A DNA stretch of 64,000 nucleotides from Brachypodius melanocephalos (Eukaryota; Chordata; Aves; Passeriformes; Pycnonotidae): contig VZSR01003282.1 in assembly GCA_013398615.1 (NCBI GenBank), positions 7,273,872 through 7,337,871 on the forward strand, in the 5' to 3' direction. Both the position numbers and the translations under genes were made by a program. Shown piece after piece: positions 13,081 to 24,285 of this stretch. The notes beneath the pieces are model-generated. The model searched no databases and was not told where the DNA came from. It saw nothing but the letters and a program-made list of their open reading frames with translations. The number at the start of each line of letters is the position of its first letter. Positions within the stretch are counted from its first letter, which is position 1.

Positions 13081-15567
13081 GATAGAAAATTGGGTTGCTT
13101 CTGTTGGCTTGTTTGACACTGTGGTTTTGTTAAGGGAGGAAAAAAATCCCAGCTGGCTGAGGTGGACCTTAGTGGTGGTAAATTAATTTAGCTGAAGCAC
13201 TGGAAGAGCAGCATGCCCTCAGTCCAGGCAGGATGGTCAGTGTTTGTGGGGTTTGAGGTTTGCTGCAGCAAGATCACACCTGTGCAGACCAGGAAGAGAA
13301 ATGCGTTCAGTTATTTGGAAACTACTTACAGACATTGTGTAGAAAATAAGGTGTAGTTTTCATGTCTGATTATGGTGAGGGAAGGCTGATGTGGTCTTCA
13401 AGTTTACTGAGAAAAGAGCAGCTTGGGTTTTAAGACCCTGGAACTGTGCTGAGCTTTGCATCAAGAGATTGGATTCATTTGAAGGTTTGGTTCTTTGTTT
13501 TTGGTAAGACCAAATGCACCAATTGTTTTGTCCAATTTTATTCTAAAGTGTGAGGTACACATTTAACCAGTTTGCCCTGTAGAAGTCAGATCTGGGCATG
13601 GCCAGTCTTCTGGTGAATGTGTAGTAATCTGTCCAAATCACATGCACAGGAAATCCAATTTTGAGTGATCAACTTAGTGTTTATCGTCTCAATGCCTTTA
13701 TGCTTGTCAAACACCAGCATTCAATTCAATTTCTGTCATGTAAATGTCATTTAAAGAGAGATTGAAACTATTAAGGGAAAATATCACCCAAAGATGAATA
13801 AGACTGTCATTATCACTAATCTTTGTTTCTGATAGTAGCAACGTCTCCAAAGAGAGAGAAAATTTGTTTGTGGAAGTTTTACTCAATTTTAAACTTATGA
13901 ATTTGATGTTACAACATTTCTACAATCCACCTGACATCAAATATCTTACATCAAATGTCTAAGCCCTTGAGAATCATGTAGATACTTGGTAGCTCGCAAC
14001 CATGCAGTGCTGTACATATTTTATCCTTCTTTAGAAAGACAAAGCCTGTATAGTTTGTAACAGGGAGGGAAGAGCCCAGTTGCAATTATGAGAAATTATC
14101 GCTTGACTAATTTGCCACAAAAATAAACCCAGTGGCTGGAAAGAGAAGAAGTACCCTTGTGAATAATAGTAAATAATTGAATTCAGCCTGGTGTAAATAA
14201 CATGAGAGCATTTCTAATAGAGAATGAAAGACAGGATATGAACTATGAAGTTATCATTCAGAAATTTGGGTGGTTTTTTTATAATTTGTGCTTTTAAAGG
14301 GATTAGAATCAAATCAGGTTCAATATTACTGAATTTGAAATTCAACCTATTCCTCATTTCATCAAAGAAAAAGACCCAATGGAATTAATGAAGCTGTTTG
14401 CTTCTTTCCTAAATGTGCTGTTTCATTGAGATGTGTCTTTGTGTAGAGCAGTTTTGCTCTTCAGTTCACTGTCCACCTCATTACAGACAGCACACAGAGA
14501 CCCAGTGAAAGCAAAGGGAATGCCTTAACTCATGCAAGTTCTTAGTTATTTTAAAACGAAAGCCCTGAATAAGTCCCAGAGACAGCATTAATTATAAAAT
14601 AATGAAAAGGGCTGTGCCTGCTCTGCAGTCAGCACATTGCACATGACTGTAAAAGGTGTTGTTCTTCATCCATTCTTCGTGTGAAGAGTGTCAGGCAGGC
14701 CCTGTGAGTTACTTTACTGTGTTTTCATAAAAACTTCCAGTAAGGGTTGCTTTTTTTCCTGTCATGAGGTCTGGATGGAAAGCTGGAAGGGCTGACTTGG
14801 CTACTTATAGGTGAATGGTGTTTTAATGGAGGGTATCAGTATTGAATCCATTGATGCGAGACTCCTATATGCACACTTATACGAAAGCTATGCCTCAAAA
14901 GTGGAAAAAAAAATTATATAGGTTGATAAATTTGTAAAAGGAATGAAGTGGTCATCACTGGACAAAAGCTGTTTTTTTAGAAACTTCTGGTATATCATCT
15001 CTGTGATGCCTTTAAAGATTTCAAGGGTCTTCTCCTAAATTAACACCTTTTAACACCAAAGCAGTACAAAATATTGATTCCATAGCTATTTATTCTGTAT
15101 TCCATAATCATCATGAAAGCCAGCTTTTATTTTCAGAAAAACATTTATAGTCTAATGATACGCTGCATTTAGGGGATGGTAATGAAATTATACCACTCTC
15201 AGTGTTAATTTTCTATATGTGAATGCCCTACAAAATCTCTTTAGCATTTGTGCCAGCTCTAGAAACCTCACACACAACAGCCATTGTAGCCGCTTCTGGA
15301 ACACATTTTTAATGTGCTGTAAGGTGACAAGGGACGCTTATGTTTCACATGCCACGGGGACAGTGCCATATTTGGATGCTTGGACCAGGAAATGATCAGT
15401 TCACCTTAGGTTTGATGATTTGTACGGATCCCTTTTGCTTCTGTAAGAACAAATTATTGTTCTGACTAATGAAACCTTGCCTTTTCCAGAGTGGATGCGA
15501 GGGAACAGGCTGCTTTGTCTACACCAATAGAATTCAGGATTAGGTGCTAGGGAGCTTTGCAACATCC

Positions 15568-15583
15568 AAAAAAAAAAAAAAAA
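15568..15583. repeat. A16 homopolymer
   Basis: An uninterrupted A run just after the CpG-retaining stretch at 15.3-15.5 kb. Confidence 0.9.
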
Positions 15584-17290
15584 TCCTGTTCTGGTGTCTG
15601 TTTCCCTGCTTGGTTAACTGTTAGGAAATATCCATCTCAGGAAAAGAATAGAACTGGACTTTCACTGTTGTGTAGGAACTTTGGCTAATACAGCAGCTTT
15701 GTTTTTTCTACAGTACCTTTGTTTGTTCTTTTTCTAAAACATAAACCCGAGGTGGTTGCTAAGGGCTCTTCTTATCAGTGTGACACGCCTGAGATGAGGA
15801 TCCTTTGAGATGCTGAATGTGTTTGCCAATTAAAAGACAATGGGAGGAAATGAAACCATTTAGTCATGGAGGAGGATAAGAAAAGTGCTGTGGTGAAATT
15901 CAAAGGAAGGAGAACAAAAAAAAAAATAGATAATGATGAAACAGCTAGCTGAAACTAGCTTCAAAATTTAAGAAGACTGCAGAGCCAATCCTTTTTTCTG
16001 CTTAAATTCCCAGAGAGGAAATTGAATCCGGCCTTCTGAAATGCTAGGGGAAATAGGCTGTGCTAATAGAAAAACCTCAACATGGATATCAGCCAGCAGT
16101 AAAGTAGAAAAATGTGGGTTCGTGCCAAAAAATCAGGCTGGAGATATGGAATAAAATTGCAACTTCAGTGTTGCACTTGTCCAGATCCTGATACATCTTG
16201 TTCCTAAATGTGCTTTTTTTTAGCTGCTAATTTACAAATACGTTGTGATTGATGTTGTTATCTATTAAAAGCAAAATTGCTTCATGAGTAGCTATGCTGA
16301 AGGTAGAAATATATTAGTAAGATCAGTTTAGATTGAGGAGTGGCACTGGGCAGCTTCTTGGTTCCAGACTACTGAATATATATAATTGTATACTGCATGA
16401 ATATGATTGTCTAATATGGTCTGTGTGGGTAAATGAAGCATCTCCACTATATGAGTGAAATCTCCCTCTACAGAGGAAATCAGTTTAAAAGCCTTGTTGT
16501 TGTACCAACCCAGTATTGGTGAACATTGGCTAAGGAAGAGAGGTAAACGCAGTTGCCTTCTGCTGAGGACACTGCTTACTGCTGATGATCTTTTCCATTC
16601 ATTAGGCATTTCTCTTTCCTCCCCACTTTTCCAAAGTGTTTTCACATCTCTGGGACAGCTCATCCTTTGCTGCACTGGTTGCCAGACAGGGAGAGTTGTT
16701 CACTGATGTGATTTTATCCAGAACATTTTTTGTGCTTCCATAGCCCATTATTTGTTTTTATTTTTACCTTGTTCAGACCATTTTGAGAGCTGGATGGAAA
16801 TGTTATAATTAGATACTTCTTAGAATGTATCAGTGTGTTAAAATAGATGTTATGTTGAAAGGGCCTTGTTTTATCAAGAAATGTTTTTTGGGCCTTGGCT
16901 GTGTCCTGGTTAAAATGTGAGATTCTCCTGCATTATCCAACCAGCTGACAGGTCAGATGGGTAGGAGACGGAGAACATAATAAATCTCTCCTAGAGGAGT
17001 GTCCCTGCTTTGTGAAACTCTATTTTTATTGAAGCAGTGACCTGAATCCTGGTCATGCACATTTGCCATGTTCCCAACCACTGAAGTGTCTCCTTCCTTC
17101 CTCTGCATTCACCCTGCTTTCCTGTGTACATACTTTCCATGCTTTACTTGGCATGCTGGAGGAGAAACTAGAAAACAGATGAAGTGAATTGGGACTGCAA
17201 ATCTGTGATCAGGATTAGAAGTTTGGTGACCTTTAAGATCTCATCTCTAAAGAGCATCTTGCTGCTTCTGCTTCTGAATAATCCCATTTA

Positions 17291-17323
17291 GTTGTTTGTT
17301 TGTTTATTTATTTATTTGTTTTT
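17291..17323. repeat. (GTTT)n/(ATTT)n simple repeat
   Basis: GTTT repeats pass into ATTT repeats and back, giving an imperfect tetranucleotide microsatellite of about 33 bases. Confidence 0.85.
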
Positions 17324-18708
17324 AAATTGGAAGTTTTATGCTTGTAATAGTGCAAAGCGGAATATTTGTGATGCTTTGGATGCTAGTGAATGTTGTTCAT
17401 GTGTAGATGAGGAACTTTAGTGGAGTTTTCAGGTCCAGCGGTGTTATGTTTCAAATTGACCCCAGCCAGAGGAATTTGTGTGGTAAAATGACTTCTTGTG
17501 GACATAAAACCTGCTATGTCATTTGGTTGCTCCTGGTGTTGTTGATGTGAAAAGTAGGGGATGGAAAGGAATCATGTCATAAAGAAGGAAAACCTCCTAG
17601 AATTACAGAAACAAATCAACATATTAGAAAAACAGATGTCAAAAAGCTGACGGAAAATGGCTGAGTCATTGAACGTTATGTTCTACAGAGCTTTCACAGT
17701 TCTACAAAATGTGAAAATGTATTTTGTTATATACAGCTGAACATCAGGAGATGGCAGTAGTGCTTGCTGAATTGCAAAACAGGAATACTGGGGAGAAAAC
17801 CCTAGAAATTAAAATAAGCTTCTCTGTAAATTTGCCAAAGCGGATAACAGTACTCTAATTTATTAGAACTGTGTACAATCATCCTCTTTTAATGGCAAGT
17901 TTTATTGACTAACTGGTATGCTTAGCCTTGACTTTATTGTTTTTTTTTATTTAAAAGCATTGAAAACTGCCATATATGTTTATCAATAACATATTAATAT
18001 TAGGATTTGGAAAGACTTTCTAGAACAAATGTCCAATCTTGTCCTTGACCAAATTTATCATTTAGGTCTCTTGAAAGGTTAAAAACATCAATCTTATTCA
18101 GGGTATCAGCTTTTAGCAGGTGCTACATAAAAGAGCAATCTCTGGTTCCTAGGCACAAAACTATACTGCTTTATATACAGTCATTTAATTTTACTGAGTA
18201 TGTCTGTGACTCAGAAAATGTACTTGAACTTATTCTATAAAATAATGGAAAGGGAAGTGCTTCTCTTCTGTGCAGAGTTTCCAGATGTGATTTTTGTGTT
18301 GTTAAGTACCTTGGTTTCCTTCAGCATGTATCTGATACTTAAAATTTAGTTTGGAGGCTAATTACGGTTAAATGCTTTGAAAAGCCCCAAAGGAGGGAAA
18401 AGAAAGGTCTTTTTATGAAGTTAAAGGAAACAAATTTCAGACGAAGTGGAATTATGTCTTATTAGTGAAATATAATTCAACAATAAATGTTGAACAGTGT
18501 AATATAACGTGTAGCTAATGAATAAATGAGGCTATGTGGGGGTGGGGTTTTTTTTCATTTATGGAAGAGAAAATACTGAAAAGCAAAAGTTTCAAGTATT
18601 GTGACTATGTAGAGAGAGTATGTTTATAATTACTCATTATTCTAAGAACTTTTTTTTTAACTTAAGACCACAAACAGCCTTAGTTTTTCTAGAAACAAAC
18701 TTATCCAC

Positions 18709-19345
18709 TTAAGAAGTTATCAATAATAAATAACAGTGTCCAGAAAATCCAGCTTGGCGTTGCTGAGCAGCAGGGTTGGATTCTGAGGGAATTCCCTTGG
18801 AATTCCGTGTGCCCCATTCCCATGCAGGGTCACCTGCAGGACAGCTCATTCTGGTGTCACACAGTGGGGTCACCCCTGCCTGTGCTTCATCCTGGGGATG
18901 CACAGCAGTCCTGACCAAGGACAGGGATCCTTGGGAACTGAACAATTCCTTATTCCCTGGGTAGGATATGGACATAGGGTGGGACCCTTTGAAAGGAGCA
19001 GCCCTTGGGTTGGTTTGGGTCTGTGACCAAGGCTCACAGAGCTGTGGCAGATGTTCCAGCTGTGTGCTGGGCCCTTGGCACTGCTGTTTCACCCAGCTCT
19101 GAGGGCTCGGCTGGGGATGCTGACACTCTGGGCAGGGAGAGAATCCCAGGCAGCAGAGCCTGTGGATCTGAGCGCTTTCCCACACTGGCCTGTGATTGTG
19201 AGGAGGATTCAAAAACAATCCTTGGAAGGTGAAAGACCATTAGCAGGTGCTGTTTTTTATAACTTGTTCTTTTCTTGTAAGAAACAGTGGAGGGGTGTTG
19301 TTCTAAAGGACCAACAATATTCATTGTACCGAAACACTGCATAGA
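18709..19345. other. Abrupt G+C-rich patch with opposed open frames
   Basis: About 600 bases are clearly G+C-richer than the A+T-rich DNA on both sides, with edges near 18,730 and 19,240. Frames are open on both strands, 169 codons on minus (18,709-19,218) and shorter ones on plus. That pattern is expected when high G+C removes stop codons. The minus-strand product would be Pro/Ser/Gln-rich and low in structure, with no domain I recognise. It could be an old inserted repeat, a recombination-linked G+C patch, or a non-coding exon. No terminal repeats or target-site duplication are visible. Confidence 0.35.
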
Positions 19346-19689
19346 AAGGATGTGCCTTTTAATGAACTTTGCTTTTCATCCCTCCAAGACCATTTGGAGT
19401 ATATTGTTATTAACACTGTCCCAAGTATAATAACAATAGGCTGCTCCTCCAGTTGTGCTGGTTTGGCTATGGAGAGACCATACTTGAAATTGTATCGTGG
19501 CAAGTTCAAAGCTTAGAGAGGGTTTTCTGGACAAACAGCAGTCAGAACACAAAATACACACAGCCTTGGACAGGGTGCAGTCCAGGGCCTTGCTAAATTG
19601 GAGGAGCTGCATTCAGCCTCTTATGTTAATCACCTTTGAATGTGTGTAATTAGTTCTTAAATCCATATTTATCATTGGCTCTGGCAATC

Positions 19690-20390
19690 AATCCAATAAT
19701 TTATTTACGTGTGTGTGTAAAAGATATTCCTTTTGTTCTAAACCTGCTGCCTGAAAAATTCACTTGTTGTCCATTAGTCCTTGTTTTATGAGAAGTAGTG
19801 ACTAATCATTCCTATTCATCCCTCTTTCACTTGGCAGTTTTCCTCAGCTAAGGAGTCTGACTCGATTTGAACTGTCCTTTTTATGCTTCTGAAGATCCTT
19901 GTTGCTTTTCCTTTTTATTGTGTTGTTCTTGAGATGGGACACTCCAAACTACACGTGCTCTTCAGGCTGCAGGAAGAACAAGAATGAATGTAGTGGAATT
20001 ATTGTATTTTTTCTGTCCATTTCTCCATTCTTTTGCTAAGAATTCCTAGCAGTCTGGTTGTCATCTTACTGCCTTCTGGATGATGTGCTGATATTCCAGG
20101 GAAAGATCCATGAGATATTCTTGAGCAGCATGAACTGAATATTCTGTGGGTGTGCTATGGTTACCTTTTTGTCCCCATTTACAATGTTTTGCATTTATCT
20201 ACACGGAACTTCTGTTGGCATTTTATCACCTAGTCTCTCAATGTTATGAAATCCTCTTGCAATTCTTTTTAGGGTTTATTACCCTGGATAATTTTGTTTC
20301 AGCACTGCATATTATATCACTTCCCTATTCATGCTCTTTCCAAAGCACTTACATGTCCTCTACAAAGCTGTGGATGTTTGGAAACTTCTT
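19690..20390 (-). mobile_element. Ancient L3/CR1-type LINE fragment (reverse-transcriptase 3' part and 3' UTR)
   Basis: In plus orientation the block matches, in order, the complement of the L3/CR1-like LINE 3' half as I remember the family. It has the TTCTAAACCTGCTGCCTG and TTAGTCCTTGTTTTATGAGA tail landmarks (about 19,737-19,793), a GAGATGGGACACTCCAAACT segment (19,931-19,950), a CCTAGCAGTCTGGTTGTC segment (about 20,046-20,063), then TTTGCATTTATCTACACGGAA. Read on the minus strand, the last gives a VDKCK-like motif of the RT C-terminal part, and near 20,215-20,240 a LGDK-like motif. Frames are broken repeatedly and the catalytic Asp-Asp box near 20,300-20,320 is gone. It is an inactive, very old copy. 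Assignment to L3 rather than another old CR1 clade is from memory of the consensus and needs an alignment. Confidence 0.75.
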
Positions 20391-22760
20391 TTACTCCTGC
20401 GGTTCCTTTAAAGCTCTATTGTTTATCCCTTTCAGCTTTGGGGAAGATAACGAAGTAGGAGAAAGGCTTTTAAAGTCACAGCTGTTAAAGCAGTTTGTTT
20501 ACTCTCTCAGCTGGGTTTCAGTTCACAATATTTTACTCTTTGGCTATTTGTAATTTTCTTTTGGTGAGTTTCGACACTGTCATACACTTTTTCTTCTTGA
20601 AATGGAAATTTTTTAGGGTTTTTTTTTAAATTTCCTTTTAATTTCAGGGATGTTGAATTTGAAAAACAGTGTGAGAATACAACATCCGAGTGGTTACATT
20701 GTGAGATGTCTTGCATGATGTGTTTAATAATTTTTTCTGTGTTCTCAGTATTTCACACCCAGTGTATTACTTGGTTGTATTTCATTTGTACAATCCTTTC
20801 TTTCTGTATGCAGGTAATAAAAAATCCAGGGGAATTCTGTAATGCTCATTACTGAATTTATTCCATTTGGCTGTTGGCTTTCCTTCACAGTAAGGCATTC
20901 CTCTGACATCTAATTCCAACATTCCTACCATGTCAATTTTGAAATATTGATGTTTCAGTTGTTTTTAGAGACAACAATTTTCAAACATTTTCATCATTAG
21001 ATGATAACACCGTTTCTGAAAGCATTACTAATTCTGTGGTGTGAAGACCTGGCACCATGACAGTGTTATGTCTCTTTACAACTGGACATTGGGGAAGATA
21101 AATGTAGGTGACTGGGAGCTGTTTTATCTGTCCACTCTGGGCTTCTCTCTGCCAGGGATTTATTGACTTATCAGCAGAACTGGCAAAAATTTTTGATCTT
21201 GCTTTATAACACTGATAGTTTTTGGGTTTTTTGACCTTTATTTTTGCTTCAGAGAAAATATTGACGCAATGTCCAATGCTGCTATTAACCATGAGAGTAA
21301 AGGCTCATTTCTTTCTAATATTTCTGTTTGCAGCAGGTGTAAGAGTTTGGAGAGTGGCAGATGATATGTGTTGGCTGTGTTTGACAACACAGAGGGACAG
21401 GATGCAGCTCACAAAGTGGATTCCTCCACTAAAGAGTAGAATAAAATCCCTTCATACCCTCAATATAAAGCCATAGCTTGCTGTGAGGAACAGGATCAGA
21501 GCTTTTAGAAAAGACTTTCCTACCTAATTTGTGAGATGGCCTGCTCAGGTCTGGGGGGTTTTGGCTGCTCAATAGAAGCAAAGTTTGACAACAGTAAGGA
21601 ACATTTTCTCCCAAGTGCTACTAATGACAAGTTAAGAGCTATAAGGGAGTCTCTGGTAATGCAAAACTTTCACCTTTGTAGATTGTTAAAGTACATGACA
21701 ATGTTTTCAATCTGTCAATGGATAAGAAATATTTAAAGTCTTTTTATAGAAAAGAGAGATTCCTTGAATGAAGAGTTGTTAGATCCTAACTAAAAAGATT
21801 AAAAACGTAATTGTTGATGCTGCCAGGAATATCCGATATCATGCTTTCTGTGGTTTTCTTTTAAGAAACACTTGAAAAAATCATGGTAAGATGTTCTGCA
21901 GAAGTCTGACTTCCTGCAATCTTTTCAATCTTATTCTAATTTTTGACTGTGACAAGATTTAGTTCTGTTTAAGCACTGCATTGCTCAGTAATATTTTCAG
22001 GGCCATGACAGATAATGTTAAATATTCCTGGTAAGGAGCATTATTGGACATGTTCTCCTACCACTACACATATTGCTCTGCTAAACTAATTATACTGCTG
22101 CCTTAATGTGGAGGGCTTCCAACACAGCAATCATTAACTAATGGTTCTGTAACTAAGGTACAGTCCAGAAACTGGAAAACAGCTTTCTCTAAAATATTTG
22201 GACTCTCTTAAAACTTGAATAAAAATCCAGAGTGTGTCCGAGTTGAGGGTGTATCTTCAGCAGTTTTCTATTTCTTCATTTCTGATCTCACTTCACAATT
22301 TCTTACCACCCTCAGGTTTACTTAGAAAGTTCTTCTCTCTCTCTCAGTTCACAGCACTGAATTGAACTTTGGTGCAGAAATGTGAGCAGTTTGGCTTAGT
22401 TCTCTCTTCAATGTCAAGACTTAAAGGCTCTTAACAGAGAAATTTGATAAATAAAGGTTGCATTTTTCCTTTCTTTTCCATACTACCACAATAGATGACA
22501 CATTGAAACTCTGAACTAGGAATTGACAGAGGATGGGTGGAGAACCAAACCCTGTCCCCTAAACTAACAGAAGAAGAGGGCATTTTAGGAAAAAAAAAAA
22601 AAAGGAAATATGTAGAATTATTAAAAGAAAATGGTATCTTTTCTCTCAGAGGTCTCAAGTGTGCTGCTCTTAACCCTGTAGTCCTCAGCTCTCCTGTCCC
22701 ACCATGGATCCTGTCCCCACTGTTCAGTCACCCCCTTTGCTCCTTGTGGAGTGGCAGGTG
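20391..22760. other. Non-coding stretch
   Basis: No gene is supported. The LINE fragment may extend some way beyond 20,390, but similarity is lost to the eye. The remainder is A+T-rich with chance frames below 105 codons. Confidence 0.55.
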
Positions 22761-22834
22761 GTGGATTGATCTGTAGACCCAGATGATGGATTCACCTGTA
22801 GGCCCAGAGGATGGATTGATCTGTAGACCCACAC
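22761..22834. repeat. 25-bp tandem repeat, three copies
   Basis: Three consecutive copies with an exact 25-base period, anchored on TGGA at 22,762, 22,787 and 22,812. Copies 1 and 3 share TGGATTGATCTGTAGACCCA exactly. Copy 2 differs at a few bases (CACC for GATC, GGCCC for GACCC). This is a short minisatellite with no coding role visible. Confidence 0.85.
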
Positions 22835-23984
22835 TTTCACAATGTGATTGCTCCAGACCCTGCCTACATCAGCATCAATTCCCTCAAAATATGATGCATA
22901 GTCATGGCAGCACAGTGCTTTAATAGATGTCATGGTGAGTAACCAGGACTTAATTTAAAGGGTTAGGCAAATCTGCCTCTGTGCAATCTCTATTAGTGCC
23001 AAGTGCCTTTGGAATGCTCATTTTGCTGCCCTGCCCTGATTTGGAGACTTTCTCTTTGAATCCATTTGTTGCACACCCCATAAACATGTTTACACCTATA
23101 CTTACAGGAACACTCCCTGGGCAAGAACAGAGATCATTAATTAAGCAATATGTCACTATAACCTGGTAAAAATGATATCATCAGTAACAGTTTAATGGTC
23201 ATTCTCATGTAACCTTTTCTGCACAGGGACTGAATTCACACTCACCCTCGACTGAATGAAATCTTTCGAAGATCTAACACCTTTCTCGTAGCATTTTCCT
23301 GAATATGAAATTGTGGAATATATTTCAAATAATGAATAACAGTGAAACTATTAGGAACAATGGTGCTACTGCACTCTATGAGCTGTGATGTTGTCAAGAT
23401 GAGTAACATCTGTTTTAGTATATTGACTTGAATGACGAGTAACCATGGTTTCTGCCTTGTTCCTGCTCTCCATTTACACAATTTCATTTACTGGATAAAT
23501 ACACTGGACTACAGAAAAGGAATTTTTTCTACACTTTGAGGAAAGAGAATCAGAGCCAAGCCTTCCCCGAGACTGAAGGGCTGTGTGAGTCATGAAAGGG
23601 CTGCAAAAAATATTGTGCAATTATTCAAAGGAGTTGTAACAGTTGATTGAAGTGACATTACCAATGGCAAGACTGGCAAACAGTTACCTATAATTAAAAT
23701 GGTGCCAGAAAGATAAAGCTTTATGCTCAAACTTGAGGGTTAGGACAACTGTCAAGGGCTACATGTATGCCCCAGGGGCAGCTATGATTCACAATTCTTT
23801 TCTATACTCTTGTTGAATCGTGCTGGTGAAAAGAGAAGTTTTGCTTTTTATTTTTAAACAAAACCACTGTAAATAAAGTGATATGAGCTGTAGGTTTTTA
23901 AGTCATATCTTAAGGGTCTCCTTTATGTTGAATAACAATTGATTTTCTAGAGCTTTGTACTACTAAGTGCTGTTTTCCTTTAGA
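22835..23984. other. Non-coding stretch
   Basis: No gene or recognisable repeat is seen. Opposing chance frames of 62-81 codons cover parts of it. Confidence 0.55.
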
Positions 23985-24285
23985 ATCATGGAATCATGGC
24001 TGTCATTGGTGGAGTTGCTGAGGGGACACTCAGTCCCCCTGTCCATGTCACCAGTGAATGTGCTGAGCAGTGACAGTCCCAGGAACAACCCTGAGGACTT
24101 GTCCCCACATGGATATGGAGCCATTGGCTGCAGCTCTTCCAGTGTGAGCACCCAAACAATTCTTTACCCACCAAGGGGTACCTGCATCAAATCCATGTCT
24201 CTCCACTTTGGGGACAAAGGTGTTGTGTGGGATGGTGTCCAATGCTTTGCACAAGTTCAGACGGATGCTGCCAGCCATCTAAACA
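23985..24285 (-). mobile_element. CR1 LINE reverse-transcriptase fossil joined to a CR1-like 3' tail
   Basis: The minus strand reads as the middle of CR1 reverse transcriptase in two frames. Frame A (about 24,248 down to 24,080) has KALDTIPHNT, then KVERHGFD and ANGSISMW. These correspond to the CR1 pattern around the first catalytic region (KAFDTVPHN-like), the KLERHGFDGW-like segment and the VNGS segment. Frame B (about 24,091 down to 24,032) continues with LGLSLLSTFTGDMDRGTECP, corresponding to the LGPVLFN..INDID..ECTL segment, so a frameshift lies near 24,085. The catalytic FADD box is reduced to STND. Right after it the sequence becomes two copies of CCATGATT, like the terminal repeat of CR1. 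The piece is 5' truncated, frameshifted and inactive. Confidence 0.85.

Larger units (their letters stand above)
12601..18708. other. Non-coding stretch
   Basis: No gene is supported in about 6 kb. It includes homopolymers, a CpG-retaining stretch at 15,240-15,560, and opposing chance frames near 16,328-16,706. The rest is A+T-rich unique-looking sequence. Confidence 0.55.

Noticed and set aside
18709..19218. A 169-codon minus-strand frame
   Set aside because: It lies in a G+C-rich patch where stops are rare on both strands; the Pro/Ser/Gln-rich product has no domain.
18736..19342. A TG...CA-bounded block considered as a solitary LTR
   Set aside because: No target-site duplication, no primer-binding or polypurine context, and no recognisable LTR promoter or poly-A layout.
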